Shown here: piece by piece, positions 33,522 to 42,722 of the stretch
Numbering within the stretch: position 1 is the first letter of the stretch
Layout: each line of letters opens with the position of its first letter
Origin: Empedobacter sp036647415
GTDB taxonomy: Bacteria; Bacteroidota; Bacteroidia; Flavobacteriales; Weeksellaceae
Direction of reading: 5' to 3'
Assembly (NCBI RefSeq): GCF_036647415.1
Contig: NZ_JAVXKG010000010.1
Location: 33,101 to 97,100 of the forward strand
Length of the DNA stretch: 64,000 nt
The notes under the pieces: model-generated
Database searches by the model: none
The model's input: only the letters and a program-made list of their open reading frames with translations
Told to the model about the DNA's origin: nothing
Made by a program: the position numbers and the translations under genes

Positions 33522-34556
33522 TTATTTCGCCAAATTAAACTCTTTTAGAATTGAAATAAACTTAGGATTCGTGATATAACGACGAAATTCATGAGAGTCT
33601 TGTCCTGTAAAATCTGTTTTCTCTAAGAAATTATAATTTTTAGCTAATTCATCATACAAATCTATTTTATAACCAAAATCTGTCGCTATAAAACTTTTGG
33701 ATAAAAAGCCTATTTTACCTTTTCCTAAAACATAATCTGAATTATTAATAGTGATATGCATACGCTTTAGTTGAGGTGTAAATTCTTTTAATGAATCATT
33801 ATCCATCGTGAAATCTATTTTTCCAATAGCAGGCGCTAACATAATACTGTAAATTTTGTTATTATTCTCTTTTAAAGCTTCGGCATTCGTAAAATCTACA
33901 TGATGTACATTTTGTGCACGTTTTATCTCACTACTTCTTAATGAAGGATTTACCAATGCGCTCAAAACAACAGATGCTCCACGGCTATGCGATATCAAAT
34001 AAATATCTTTGTTATGTATCACATTCAGAATTCGTCTCAATGCGAAAACTCCTGCCATTTGACTATTTGTAGTTGCTCCAAGCCAAACTTTTGCTGTACC
34101 AAAAAGACTTTCATTAACCAAACCATCCCAATAAAAATTCATTACCTCATCGCTCGAATCATTCAAATTCATATAAACACGAGCTTTGTTGTAATTTTTC
34201 AAGCTGAATAAATAATCATTATCAATACCATGTACAAAAATAATAACACGCTTTTTTTTCTTTACACGATTTTCAACCGCTTTTAAACGTAAATTCTCAT
34301 AATTTGTTAATTGATCTTCGAAATGATCTTCGGTGGCAATTTTCATTAAAGAATATTCTTTTCTATTGGCATTTTTAGGAGGATTTCCAAACTTTTTTAA
34401 CCAATTATCTGGATAAAAATTTCCGTTTTGATCAACAAAAGAACTTGTTGTATTGGGTTGAATAAAATTATTTGGAACTTGAGAAGTTGGTACATTATGA
34501 ACTGCCGCACACGAAGTCAACAAACTAATCATAAAAATATAAAATAGATTTTTCAT
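33522..34556 (-). CDS. Lipoprotein alpha/beta hydrolase (DUF900-like)
   Basis: A 344-residue lipoprotein: signal with lipobox LLTSC (Cys16), then a variable region, then an alpha/beta-hydrolase core. VIIFVHGIDND is the oxyanion-hole strand, YLISHSRGASVVLSAL carries the Ser nucleophile elbow (G/SxSxG type), and late Asp and His residues (near NNSDYVLG and GQDSHEF) may complete the triad. Substrate unknown; likely an envelope esterase or lipase. It converges with the flavin reductase one base apart. Confidence 0.7.
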   Translation of the reverse strand: MKNLFYIFMISLLTSCAAVHNVPTSQVPNNFIQPNTTSSFVDQNGNFYPDNWLKKFGNPPKNANRKEYSLMKIATEDHFEDQLTNYENLRLKAVENRVKKKKRVIIFVHGIDNDYLFSLKNYNKARVYMNLNDSSDEVMNFYWDGLVNESLFGTAKVWLGATTNSQMAGVFALRRILNVIHNKDIYLISHSRGASVVLSALVNPSLRSSEIKRAQNVHHVDFTNAEALKENNNKIYSIMLAPAIGKIDFTMDNDSLKEFTPQLKRMHITINNSDYVLGKGKIGFLSKSFIATDFGYKIDLYDELAKNYNFLEKTDFTGQDSHEFRRYITNPKFISILKEFNLAK

Positions 34557-34646
34557 TTAATAAAAATTGGTAAGCGAATTAACTACATTTTTCTTAATTC
34601 TACAATAGATTTTGTATCTTCAACAACAAGTTTAACAAGGTTTTAA

Positions 34647-35369
34647 GTGAAATATACAATCAAACAAATTTTAGCCGAAACAAATCATCGTACTTGGCTT
34701 TATCCTTCAAAATCATGGAAATATTATCAAGAATGGAATAAAGCATTGTTCTTTCATTACAGAGTTAATAAAGATATTTTGAAAGAATTAGTTCCAAATG
34801 ATTTAGAGATCGACGAAATAAATGGTTCTGCTTGGGTTTCGCTTGTCGCTTTTACAATGGAAAAAATTCGACCTCGTTTTTTACCCGCTTTTCCTCCTAT
34901 TTCTGATTTTGATGAAATTAATTTGAGAACATATGTAACTAAAAATGGAAAACCTGGTGTTTATTTTTTATCGATTGAAGCTGGAAAATTATTTTCTGCA
35001 CTTTTAGCAAAATCATTATCAGGCTTACCCTACGAAAAATCAAATATAAATAGAACCGAAAATTCTTATCAAGCTAATCATCTGAAAAGAAATTTTACAC
35101 TTTTAGCCGATTTTCATGCAGGTATGAGTGTGAAACACAAAACCGAATTGGATCTTTTTTTGACCGAACGTTATTGTTTGTATTTGGACGAAAATAAACA
35201 ATTGTTTCGATATGAAATTCAACATTTACCTTGGAAAATTAACCAACTTGAGTTAGATTTTCTGAATATTGATTATCAAATCAATGATTTAGTCATTGAT
35301 TCTAGACCAGATTTAGTACATTATTCGGAAGGTGTGCAAGTTGTTACTTGGGAGAAGAAAAAAATCTAA
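34647..35369 (+). CDS. YqjF/DUF2071 family protein
   Basis: A 240-residue protein starting at GTG 34647. The pattern ALFFHYRVNKDILKELVPNDLEID, AWVSLVAFTMEKIRPR, NLRTYVTKNGKPGVYFLSIEAG and a later HYSEGVQVVTWEK is that of DUF2071/YqjF proteins, a conserved bacterial family of unknown reaction with an acetoacetate-decarboxylase-like fold. Complete length. It converges with a GNAT gene three bases away. Confidence 0.75.
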   Translation: MKYTIKQILAETNHRTWLYPSKSWKYYQEWNKALFFHYRVNKDILKELVPNDLEIDEINGSAWVSLVAFTMEKIRPRFLPAFPPISDFDEINLRTYVTKNGKPGVYFLSIEAGKLFSALLAKSLSGLPYEKSNINRTENSYQANHLKRNFTLLADFHAGMSVKHKTELDLFLTERYCLYLDENKQLFRYEIQHLPWKINQLELDFLNIDYQINDLVIDSRPDLVHYSEGVQVVTWEKKKI

Positions 35370-35372
35370 GAA

Positions 35373-35855
35373 TTAAATTTTCTTTCTCAACAAATGCTGC
35401 ATTCCATTTATCCATTCTCGTTGCGAACCATCATCAATATAACCAACTTTTAGATATAAATCGTAAGCAGATTTATTTAAAAAATTAACCGCCAAAACCA
35501 ATTCATTAATTGTAGGAAAGTTTTCTTTTACAAAATCATCGACCAAATTCATTGCTATTTTCCCGAAACCTTTTCCTTGAAATGCTGGATTTATCGATAA
35601 AGAACGTAGTAACAACGAATTTTCATTCTTCGTTAAATCTAACTTATCTTCTCCATAATCCAATACAAAAAAACCGATTGGCTCATCGTCTAACAAAATT
35701 GTAATAGGCTTTGCATGATTATCTGTTCGCTCTTCTAATCGCTGAAAAGTTTGTTCTGGTAAAGCTGTAAAATTGATTTGATCTTCGGGTAAAGTATAAT
35801 TCAGTAACGAAATATAATCTTGTTTTTCAGTATACTTGAGATGAATATTAGACAT
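35373..35855 (-). CDS. GNAT-family N-acetyltransferase
   Basis: A 160-residue acyltransferase. SLLLRSLSINPAFQGKGFGKIAMNLV contains the acetyl-CoA pyrophosphate-binding motif (QGKGFG), preceded by PIGFFVLDYGEDK and followed by LAVNFLNKSAYDLYLKVGY, the standard GNAT blocks A and B. Substrate cannot be told. Its short 3' gap to a convergent gene suggests a compact unit. Confidence 0.85.
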   Translation of the reverse strand: MSNIHLKYTEKQDYISLLNYTLPEDQINFTALPEQTFQRLEERTDNHAKPITILLDDEPIGFFVLDYGEDKLDLTKNENSLLLRSLSINPAFQGKGFGKIAMNLVDDFVKENFPTINELVLAVNFLNKSAYDLYLKVGYIDDGSQREWINGMQHLLRKKI

Positions 35856-35880
35856 AAATTATTTTATAAAATAAATGTAC

Positions 35881-35912
35881 AAAAAAAAACGCTCAAGATT
35901 ACTTGAGCGTTT
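35881..35912 (-). terminator. Terminator of mnmA
   Basis: AAACGCTCAAG, loop of four, CTTGAGCGTTT; the minus strand continues into nine T. It lies 25 bases beyond the mnmA stop. Confidence 0.85.
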
Positions 35913-35936
35913 TGAGAGCTATATAAAGATTTTTCT

Positions 35937-37130
35937 TTAATAATTAATTACACCCGAACCTAACAGTTCGTCATTTGCGTACCAAGCACAAAATTGACCT
36001 TCTGTAATGGCAGATTGTTCGTTTTCAAATTCGACATACATACCATTTTTGGCTTTATGTAAAACTGCTTTTTGCAAAGATTGACGATAACGAATACGAG
36101 CTAAAACTTCCATTGTTTCATCTTCTTTTAACGCTAAATCTTCTCGAACCCAATGAATTTCTTCTTCTTTAATAAATAAAGCTTTTTTCAATAATCCTTT
36201 ATGATCTGCACCTTGTCCAGCAAAAATAATATTTTCGTTAACATCAGTATCCAAAACAAACAATGCTTCTACTTTTCCACCAACACCCAAACCTTTGCGT
36301 TGTCCACGTGTAAAATAGTGCGCACCTTGATGTTTACCTACAATTTCGCCGTCGGTTTTTGTATAATCAAAACCTTTCGCTTCGAAATCTAATGCTTCAT
36401 ATTTATTATTAAATGATGGAACTTCACGATTATATCCATTCCAATCTTTTGTAATTTCTACAATAACTCCTTCTTTTGGCTTTAATTGTTGCTGTAAAAA
36501 CTCTGGTAAACTTACTTTACCAATAAAACATAATCCTTGCGAATCCTTTTTATTTGCTGTAACCAAATCTTGTTCTAAAGCAATTTTACGTACGTCAGGT
36601 TTTTCTATATCTCCAATCGGAAACAATGCTTTGCTTAATTGTTCTTGTGATAATTGACACAAGAAATAAGATTGATCTTTATTATTATCAGTTCCTTTTA
36701 ATAATTGAAAAACTTCTTTTCCATTTTCATCAATTGTAGATGTTTTACGCGCATAATGTCCTGTTGCAACATAATCTGCACCCAAATCTAAAGCTGTTTT
36801 CAAGAACAAATCAAACTTTATTTCACGGTTACATAATACATCAGGATTTGGTGTTCTACCTTGCTCGTATTCATTAAACATATAATCTACAATACGTTCT
36901 TTGTACGAATCAGACATATCAATTACTTGAAAAGGTATCTCCAATTTTTTTGCGACCAACAAAGCGTCAGCGCTATCTTCTATCCATGGACATTCGTCTT
37001 CTAAAGTAACAGATGCATCGTTCCAATTACGCATAAACAAACCGATAACATCATATCCTTGTTCTTTTAGCAAATAGGCTGTAACACTTGAATCTACTCC
37101 TCCAGAAAGTCCTACGACAACTCTTTTCAT
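35937..37130 (-). CDS. mnmA: tRNA 2-thiouridylase MnmA
   Basis: Adds sulphur at C2 of wobble uridine 34 in tRNA-Lys, -Glu and -Gln, using ATP and a persulphide. The 397 residues show the PP-loop VVVGLSGGVDSSV at the start, the catalytic Cys100 in NPDVLCNREIKF, the second Cys201 in SQGLCFIGK, and HYFTRGQRKGLGVGG. A TAAATTTG box (minus strand, 37150-37157) lies 20 bases upstream of the ATG. Monocistronic with a strong terminator. Confidence 0.93.
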   Translation of the reverse strand: MKRVVVGLSGGVDSSVTAYLLKEQGYDVIGLFMRNWNDASVTLEDECPWIEDSADALLVAKKLEIPFQVIDMSDSYKERIVDYMFNEYEQGRTPNPDVLCNREIKFDLFLKTALDLGADYVATGHYARKTSTIDENGKEVFQLLKGTDNNKDQSYFLCQLSQEQLSKALFPIGDIEKPDVRKIALEQDLVTANKKDSQGLCFIGKVSLPEFLQQQLKPKEGVIVEITKDWNGYNREVPSFNNKYEALDFEAKGFDYTKTDGEIVGKHQGAHYFTRGQRKGLGVGGKVEALFVLDTDVNENIIFAGQGADHKGLLKKALFIKEEEIHWVREDLALKEDETMEVLARIRYRQSLQKAVLHKAKNGMYVEFENEQSAITEGQFCAWYANDELLGSGVINY

Positions 37131-37216
37131 TTTAAAAAATTTCAGTCAACAAATTTACGAAATAAATTCGGAGCACTCTTGATGTGTGTTAATCATTTTT
37201 ATTGATGATATCATAA

Positions 37217-37247
37217 CAAAAAAAGAACATCAAAATTGATGTTCTTT
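37217..37247 (-). terminator. Terminator of the JmjC-like gene
   Basis: AAAGAACATCAA and TTGATGTTCTTT form a perfect 12-bp stem with a two-base loop, T-rich on the minus strand, 19 bases past the stop at 37267. Confidence 0.8.
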
Positions 37248-37266
37248 GTATAAATATATTGAATTT

Positions 37267-38133
37267 TTATAATCCTATTAACTTATTGGTATTGATAATT
37301 GCAAGTTTATTTTTTTTGTCAATCCAATATTGTCCTTTTATTTTTCGCATAATATTATCAATTGTTCTCATTATAAAAACATTGTAAACTGCTTCGGATA
37401 GATTTTTGGGTTTATGCGCCAAAGAACGCAAACTTACAGAGAATCCTGGCGTTATATATTTCATGTAATGCCACCAACCTTCGGGCATATACAACATTTC
37501 GCCATGTTTAAGATCCGCAACCATTGGGTTTATATTTTTCAAAGCTGGCCATTTATCAAAGTCAGGATTATCAAAATCAATATCTTCTCTACAAATTACC
37601 GAATAAGGAATCTTGTACATATATTTTGAATCTTGTGGAGGAACAATTACACAACGTTTTTCTCCTGCAAAATGAAAATGTAAAATATTGGCTAAATCGA
37701 TGTCATAATGCATAAAAACATTAGCACCTTCGCCACCAAAAAATAACATTGGCATAGATTTGAAAAGATTTAAACCTAAATCGGGCATTTTATAATCTTG
37801 TTGTAATTCGGGAACTTGACTCATCAAATTATACAAAAAAATACGTAAATCCGTTGGTTCTTTTTGCAATAAATCAACATAATCTGCCATTTTCATCTTT
37901 GCAAAAGGCTCATTAACTTTCTTTGTATAATCTACTGGATCATTGTTATAAAGTGGAACAATTTTATCGCCAGCAACTTGTTTTATATACTCAAAATTCC
38001 ATTTTTCGTAGGCAGGCCAATCTTCTGTAATTCGTTCTACAACTACAGGTTTTTGAGGTTTTACGTAGTATTTCTGAAAATCTTTCGCAGAAATATTTTC
38101 TAATCTTTCAACTTCTGTGAAATTAAAATTCAT
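37267..38133 (-). CDS. JmjC/cupin-like Fe(II)/2-oxoglutarate oxygenase
   Basis: A 288-residue cupin_8/JmjC-type protein. KPVVVERITEDWPAYEKWNFEY is the usual opening. The metal ligands appear as His-x-Asp in FMHYDIDLANILHF and a distal His in MPEGWWHYMKY, with CVIVPPQDSKYMYKIP between them, a pattern of Fe(II)- and 2-oxoglutarate-dependent hydroxylases acting on proteins or small molecules. Substrate unknown. Monocistronic. Confidence 0.75.
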   Translation of the reverse strand: MNFNFTEVERLENISAKDFQKYYVKPQKPVVVERITEDWPAYEKWNFEYIKQVAGDKIVPLYNNDPVDYTKKVNEPFAKMKMADYVDLLQKEPTDLRIFLYNLMSQVPELQQDYKMPDLGLNLFKSMPMLFFGGEGANVFMHYDIDLANILHFHFAGEKRCVIVPPQDSKYMYKIPYSVICREDIDFDNPDFDKWPALKNINPMVADLKHGEMLYMPEGWWHYMKYITPGFSVSLRSLAHKPKNLSEAVYNVFIMRTIDNIMRKIKGQYWIDKKNKLAIINTNKLIGL

Positions 38134-38290
38134 CTTTTATGTAAAATAAAGGTATAAATCTGATTAACTTTTGGTTAAACATTATATTTAAAGTGTTAAA
38201 TCTCATATTATTAAATATATTACAATAATTTTATTTAATTCAATATACATTCAGTATTTTAGACTAAAATTTTTACAATACGCCACTTAA

Positions 38291-40525
38291 GTGAAAATTA
38301 AGCCTACATATTTTATTTTAATTGTACTAATACTAAATTCTTTTTGCTTTGCACAGCAAATTTTTCCGTATTTAGAATTAAAAAATGATGAAGATTTCGA
38401 GAAAATTGAAGCAATTTCTATCGAAAATAAATTCACTTTTCATCATATATTAGGAAATCTTACAACTAAGCTTATTTACAAAAATAATACCAACGAAGAA
38501 ATTTCTGCGCAATTCATTTATCCCTATCAAACAAATCAAAATTTGTACGAATTAAAGGCTTTTGTCAACGATAAAGTTTTCGAAATTCAATCAAAATCTA
38601 TTTCATCTATCCGAAAAGAACTGAAAAATATTGATGCTTCAACTATTTTTAAAAATCAGAAAAACAATCAATTTTTACGTTTAGATTTAGGAAAAATTCC
38701 TGCAAAAGCTACTATTAAAGTGGAACTGAAAGTTGCTAAAATTGTAGATGAAAATGAAAAAAAATATCAACTTAATTTTCCTGAATTTATTACTAAAAGA
38801 ACGGAATCTTATACACAAATTAATCGTGAAAATACAAGCCTAAATGGTTTTCCTGCGGAAATTAATTCTGAAATTAAGATTTTTGGTAATTTTCCAATAG
38901 CAAAAATTAATTCAGATTTAAAATTTTTAAAAGAAAATAACAAGAATTTTACGTCAAAAAATTCAGATAAAAAACTTCCTAAAATCAACTATTCTTATTC
39001 AAAAAATGAAATTCAAAGCGGAATAGAAACTTTTACAGAAAATGGTTGCGATTATATTTTCGGAACAATAGAACCGTCTAATAAAGCTGAAAATTATAAT
39101 TCTCCACGAGAATTTTTGTTTATTTTGGACGCTTCTGGCTCGATGATGAATGAGCCAATTAAGATTATAAAACAAGTAATGAACGAGGTTTTACCGAATC
39201 TTAAAGAAACAGATAAATTTAATGTCTTAATATATTCGACAAAAAATGAATTGATTTTTAAAGAAACTAAATTTCCTACAAAAGAGAATATTGAATTTGC
39301 GCTAAATAAAATCAATCAGCAAAACGGAAATGGAGAAAAATTATTAGATGAAGCAATTGAACAATTTCAAAAAAATCCAGTTGATAAAAATTACAAACAA
39401 ATTATTGCAATTATTTCTGATGGAAAAATGAATTTGAACGAATCTATTTATAATTCTCTTCGAAATTATTCTAAAAACACTCAATTTATAACTTTAGGAA
39501 TTGGGCGCGAATTGGATTATCAGGCGATGAATTTTATTAGTTTGGCAACAGGAACTTTACCAATTACAATTAATGAACCAAGAGAATTTCAACAAAGAAT
39601 CAACCAATTCAAAAACGATGTGCTCAAAAGTTCTATTTATCATCTTAAAGTTCAATCGTCACAAATCAATTTGAACGAAACTTATCCGAAGAATTTCAAT
39701 ACCTATTTAGCGCAAAGCTCTGTCAATTTTGTAAGTAAGGATTGTAATCGAAATTATCCAAAAAAATTACAACTTATTGGTGCAAAATTTGATGGAAATT
39801 ATGTTCAAAATTTTGAAATTAACCAAGCAAATAAAAGCGATTTTACAGAAGCTATCAAATTTTATTGGGCAAAACAAAAAATTGATTTTTTACTAAAAGA
39901 CGAGCAACGTTGTGGCGAAATGTGCATAAAAGATGGGCGATATCGCAAAGAAATTGAGAAAATTGGGACAGATTTTAATCTTTCTACACCTTATAATTTA
40001 TTAATTCAGAAAAATAATTCAGAAAATTACAATAATGATTATGATTCTGACAATGACGGCGTGATGGATTTAAATGATGAATGTCCGTATATTAAAGGAA
40101 ATCGGTTTGGAAATGGATGTCCAGAAGAGAATTTAATTAATCAAAAAATTGGAAATTATGTCGAAAATTATTCGAATTATTTGATGGAAACAGTTGAATT
40201 TGATTTTGACAAAGCAGAAATTCGACCAATTGATTATCAAAAATTAAATGAAGTTGTCGCGATTATGAAACGAAATCCTACACTTAATTTTGTAATTGAA
40301 GGACATACAGATGCGATTGGGACAGAAATTTACAACTTAGATTTATCGCAACGAAGAGCAATTGCTGTTTTGAATTATTTGACTGAAAAAGGTTTGAATA
40401 AAAATCGTTTTTCTACAACTGGAAAAGGTTTTTCTGACTTGAAACACAAAGAATGTAATCCTGCTACAAATTGTCTTGATTGGAAAAATTTTGAGAACAG
40501 ACGTGTGAGGTTTAGAGTGAAGTAA
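38291..40525 (+). CDS. VIT-VWA-thrombospondin-3-OmpA fusion protein
   Basis: A 744-residue exported protein starting at GTG 38291. Order: signal peptide (FILIVLILNSFCFAQ); a VIT-like domain (about 35-165, with SAQFIYPYQTNQNLYELKAFV); a VWA domain near 273-460 with the MIDAS motif DASGSM; a thrombospondin type-3-like Ca2+ repeat (DYDSDNDGVMDLNDECP) near 580; and a C-terminal OmpA peptidoglycan-binding domain (VEFDFDKAEIRP, VIEGHTDAIGTE, LSQRRAIAVLNYL). It probably sits in the outer membrane or periplasm, tethered to peptidoglycan, with VWA acting in adhesion or assembly. Confidence 0.8.
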   Translation: MKIKPTYFILIVLILNSFCFAQQIFPYLELKNDEDFEKIEAISIENKFTFHHILGNLTTKLIYKNNTNEEISAQFIYPYQTNQNLYELKAFVNDKVFEIQSKSISSIRKELKNIDASTIFKNQKNNQFLRLDLGKIPAKATIKVELKVAKIVDENEKKYQLNFPEFITKRTESYTQINRENTSLNGFPAEINSEIKIFGNFPIAKINSDLKFLKENNKNFTSKNSDKKLPKINYSYSKNEIQSGIETFTENGCDYIFGTIEPSNKAENYNSPREFLFILDASGSMMNEPIKIIKQVMNEVLPNLKETDKFNVLIYSTKNELIFKETKFPTKENIEFALNKINQQNGNGEKLLDEAIEQFQKNPVDKNYKQIIAIISDGKMNLNESIYNSLRNYSKNTQFITLGIGRELDYQAMNFISLATGTLPITINEPREFQQRINQFKNDVLKSSIYHLKVQSSQINLNETYPKNFNTYLAQSSVNFVSKDCNRNYPKKLQLIGAKFDGNYVQNFEINQANKSDFTEAIKFYWAKQKIDFLLKDEQRCGEMCIKDGRYRKEIEKIGTDFNLSTPYNLLIQKNNSENYNNDYDSDNDGVMDLNDECPYIKGNRFGNGCPEENLINQKIGNYVENYSNYLMETVEFDFDKAEIRPIDYQKLNEVVAIMKRNPTLNFVIEGHTDAIGTEIYNLDLSQRRAIAVLNYLTEKGLNKNRFSTTGKGFSDLKHKECNPATNCLDWKNFENRRVRFRVK

Positions 40526-40832
40526 TATTCTTCGACAAGCTCAGAATGACAATTGAATTTCTTTTTGTCATTCTGAATGTAGCTTCAGCGAAATGAAGAA
40601 TCTATAGATTCCTCCATTCGTCGGAATGACAATTTATCTAACCTCATTTTTGAAATAATTTGTCATATTAATAAGATGTTGAAACGAGTTCAGTATGACG
40701 AAATTTTAAATTTACTAAAAATTTCAATAAAAAAACATACCCCTTCCCCCCTTCAAAAGGGGGAATAATTTGTTATAAAAATTTATTCAATAAAATCTAT
40801 ATCTTATCCCCTTGAAGGGATTATAGGGGTGT
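40526..40832. repeat. Intergenic repeat cluster (inverted repeats, no gene)
   Basis: This gap after the VIT-VWA gene holds several palindromic units and no ORF. TCAGAATGACAA (40541-40552) pairs perfectly with TTGTCATTCTGA (40565-40576); the unit around it reads TTCGACAAGCTCAGAATGAC and returns as CGGAATGACAA at 40621-40632, a style of repeat common between Bacteroidota genes. A second unit has CCCCCTT/AAGGGGG (40747-40763), and a third ATCCCCTTGAAGGGAT near 40806-40821. The first hairpin may also end the upstream transcript. Confidence 0.65.
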
Positions 40833-40864
40833 AAAAAAAAACCTCGAAAAAATTTCGAGGTTTT
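40833..40864 (-). terminator. Terminator of the RNA methyltransferase gene
   Basis: AAACCTCGAAA and TTTCGAGGTTT pair perfectly; nine T follow on the minus strand. It lies 23 bases after the stop at 40887. Confidence 0.85.
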
Positions 40865-40886
40865 ATATAATTTAAAAAATTCTTTA

Positions 40887-42092
40887 TTAAGAAATACGTT
40901 CGATCAAAGCCATGTAGAATCCATCATAATTTGTTTCTGACGGATAATGAGTTTTATCTGAAAGTAATTTATAATTAGCGTTATTCGCTAAAAATTTCTC
41001 TACTTGTTGCTCATTTTCTTGTGGTAAAATAGAACAAGTTGCATAAACCATCAAACCACCAACTTTGATTACTTTAGAATATTCACTCAAGATTTTTTCT
41101 TGAAGCGTTATAATTTCATCAATAAAGTGAGGTTGTAATTTCCATTTTGCATCAGGATTACGTCTCAAAACTCCCAATCCAGAACAAGGTGCATCAATCA
41201 ATAAACGATCTGCCGTATTTTCCATACGTTTTATCGTTTTTGCTTCAATAACTTTTGTCTGAACATTTTGAACATTATTACGTTTTGCACGACGTTTTAA
41301 CTCTTTCAATTTCCATTCGTACAAATCCATTGCGATGATTTGTCCTTTATTTTCCATCAAAGATGCTAAATGTAACGTCTTTCCTCCTGCACCAGCACAC
41401 GCATCTACAACACGCATACCTGGAGCAACACGTAAATAAGGCGCGATTAACTGCGAACCTGCATCCTGAACTTCGAACCAACCATTTTGGAACTCATCTG
41501 TTCTAAAAATGTTTGTTTTTTCTTCTAATTCTAATGCATCTTGATATTTAGATAAAAGATCTGTTTTGATACTTCTATCTTTTAATGCTTTTTGCAATGT
41601 TTTACGATCAGTTTTTAACGTATTTACACGTAAAACTGTAGGAGCTTGCGAATTCATCGCATGTACTTCTTCTAACCAACGATCTCCCAAAGCTGCTTGT
41701 CCTAACTCGAACATCCAGTCTGGATAAGATTCCGCTACTGCAATATTTTTAGACGACTCGTGGTGTCTTTTTAATATTTCTTTTGGATAAACTTTTTGAA
41801 ATTCTTCCCAAGCAGGTAATTTTTGTTCTGGATCTAAAGCAAACCAAGTTCCGACAAATTCCCAAATTGTTTCTGGAGAAAGTGGGCGGCTCATTGCTCC
41901 TTCAACCAAACGTTTCCAACGAACCAAGTCATAAACCGTTTCTGCAATAAAAGCACGATCACGTGCTCCCCAAAGCTTGTTTGATTTTAATGTTCGCTCT
42001 ACTTCTTTATCTGCATATTTTCTTTCGAAAAAAATCTGATTTAAAGTGTCAGTAATTCCGACAAATAAATTTTTATATGGTAAAATCTTCAT
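40887..42092 (-). CDS. RsmB/NOP2-type RNA (cytosine-5-)-methyltransferase
   Basis: The start is the ATG at 42092 (401 residues), because the ORF's upstream ATG at 42104 falls inside the promoter. The N-terminal third is an RsmB-like helical RNA-binding region; the rest is a SAM-dependent methyltransferase with VVDACAGAGGKTLHLA (SAM site), DAPCSGLGVLRRNPDAKW (catalytic or release Cys) and YATCSILPQENEQQV (second Cys). It methylates a cytosine in rRNA, likely C967 or C1407 equivalents. The promoter places the RNA start only a few bases before the ATG. Confidence 0.85.
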   Translation of the reverse strand: MKILPYKNLFVGITDTLNQIFFERKYADKEVERTLKSNKLWGARDRAFIAETVYDLVRWKRLVEGAMSRPLSPETIWEFVGTWFALDPEQKLPAWEEFQKVYPKEILKRHHESSKNIAVAESYPDWMFELGQAALGDRWLEEVHAMNSQAPTVLRVNTLKTDRKTLQKALKDRSIKTDLLSKYQDALELEEKTNIFRTDEFQNGWFEVQDAGSQLIAPYLRVAPGMRVVDACAGAGGKTLHLASLMENKGQIIAMDLYEWKLKELKRRAKRNNVQNVQTKVIEAKTIKRMENTADRLLIDAPCSGLGVLRRNPDAKWKLQPHFIDEIITLQEKILSEYSKVIKVGGLMVYATCSILPQENEQQVEKFLANNANYKLLSDKTHYPSETNYDGFYMALIERIS

Positions 42093-42101
42093 AATTCTTT
42101 G

Positions 42102-42133
42102 CAAATTTACAAAGAGTTAAGCGATTAGCGCAA
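42102..42133 (-). promoter_or_regulatory. Promoter of the RNA methyltransferase gene
   Basis: On the minus strand TTG (42131-42133), 21-bp spacer and TAAATTTG (42102-42109) match the consensus. The -7 box ends 9 bases before the ATG, so the mRNA should be nearly leaderless. Confidence 0.65.
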
Positions 42134-42147
42134 TAAATTTTCAGAGT

Positions 42148-42570
42148 TTACATTAGTTTAAACTTTTTTTGTACTTCATCTGGTATAGCGACTACTTTAT
42201 TTTTATGATAATCAAAGGTGACAATTCCTGTTTTTGCTTGTGCAATTAATTTTTCTGAAGTAGAAATTCGATAAAAAATATCAAAACTAACACGTTCAAA
42301 ATCTTGTACGCCAATTTCGATTATCAATTCGTCACCATAAAAAGCCTGATTTTTATATTCTATTGCCACGTCAGCCATAATAGAGCTTACACCAGCAAGA
42401 TCCATTTCAGAGAATCCAAAATGATTAAAAAATTGCATTCTTGCTTCATGAATGATTGATAAAACTTTATCATTAGCTAAATGATTTCCATAATTAAGAT
42501 CTGTAATACGAACAGGAATAGTTGTGCTAAATAAAAATTCTGAAGTAAATTGTAATTTGATACGAGCCAT
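42148..42570 (-). CDS. Hotdog-fold acyl-CoA thioesterase
   Basis: A 140-residue 4HBT-like thioesterase. TTIPVRITDLNYGNHLANDKVLSIIHEAR contains the active-site Asp (RITDLNYGNHL) and central helix of the YbgC/4HBT type; YKNQAFYGDELIIEIGV and LIAQAKTGIVTFDY are conserved strands. It hydrolyses acyl-CoA or acyl-ACP thioesters. A TATCTTTG box (minus strand, 42585-42592) lies 15 bases upstream of the ATG, between it and the terminator of a candidate small RNA. Confidence 0.8.
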   Translation of the reverse strand: MARIKLQFTSEFLFSTTIPVRITDLNYGNHLANDKVLSIIHEARMQFFNHFGFSEMDLAGVSSIMADVAIEYKNQAFYGDELIIEIGVQDFERVSFDIFYRISTSEKLIAQAKTGIVTFDYHKNKVVAIPDEVQKKFKLM

Positions 42571-42604
42571 TTTTAATTTTGACTCAAAGATAAGAAATTG
42601 GTAT

Positions 42605-42717
42605 AAAAAAAAACGGGTTTAAGCTCCTCAGCTTAAACCCAATTGATTTTTAAAAAAACTTATACTAGTAAGTATAAATTTAACATTAAAAAAAATCAAT
42701 CTTACTCTCTACTACCT
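42605..42717 (-). ncRNA. Candidate small RNA, about 113 nt
   Basis: A transcript predicted on the minus strand between an exact consensus promoter (42723-42752) and a strong terminator: GGGTTTAAGC (42615-42624), loop TCCTCA, GCTTAAACCC (42631-42640), then nine T. The RNA would begin near GATCCCAGGTAGTAG. Inside it, TTATACT-TACT-AGTATAA is a small hairpin, and an outer ATTGATTTTT can pair with AAAAATCAAT just before the terminator stem. No ORF of useful length and no gene on this strand upstream explains the terminator. Confidence 0.6.
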
Positions 42718-42722
42718 GGGAT

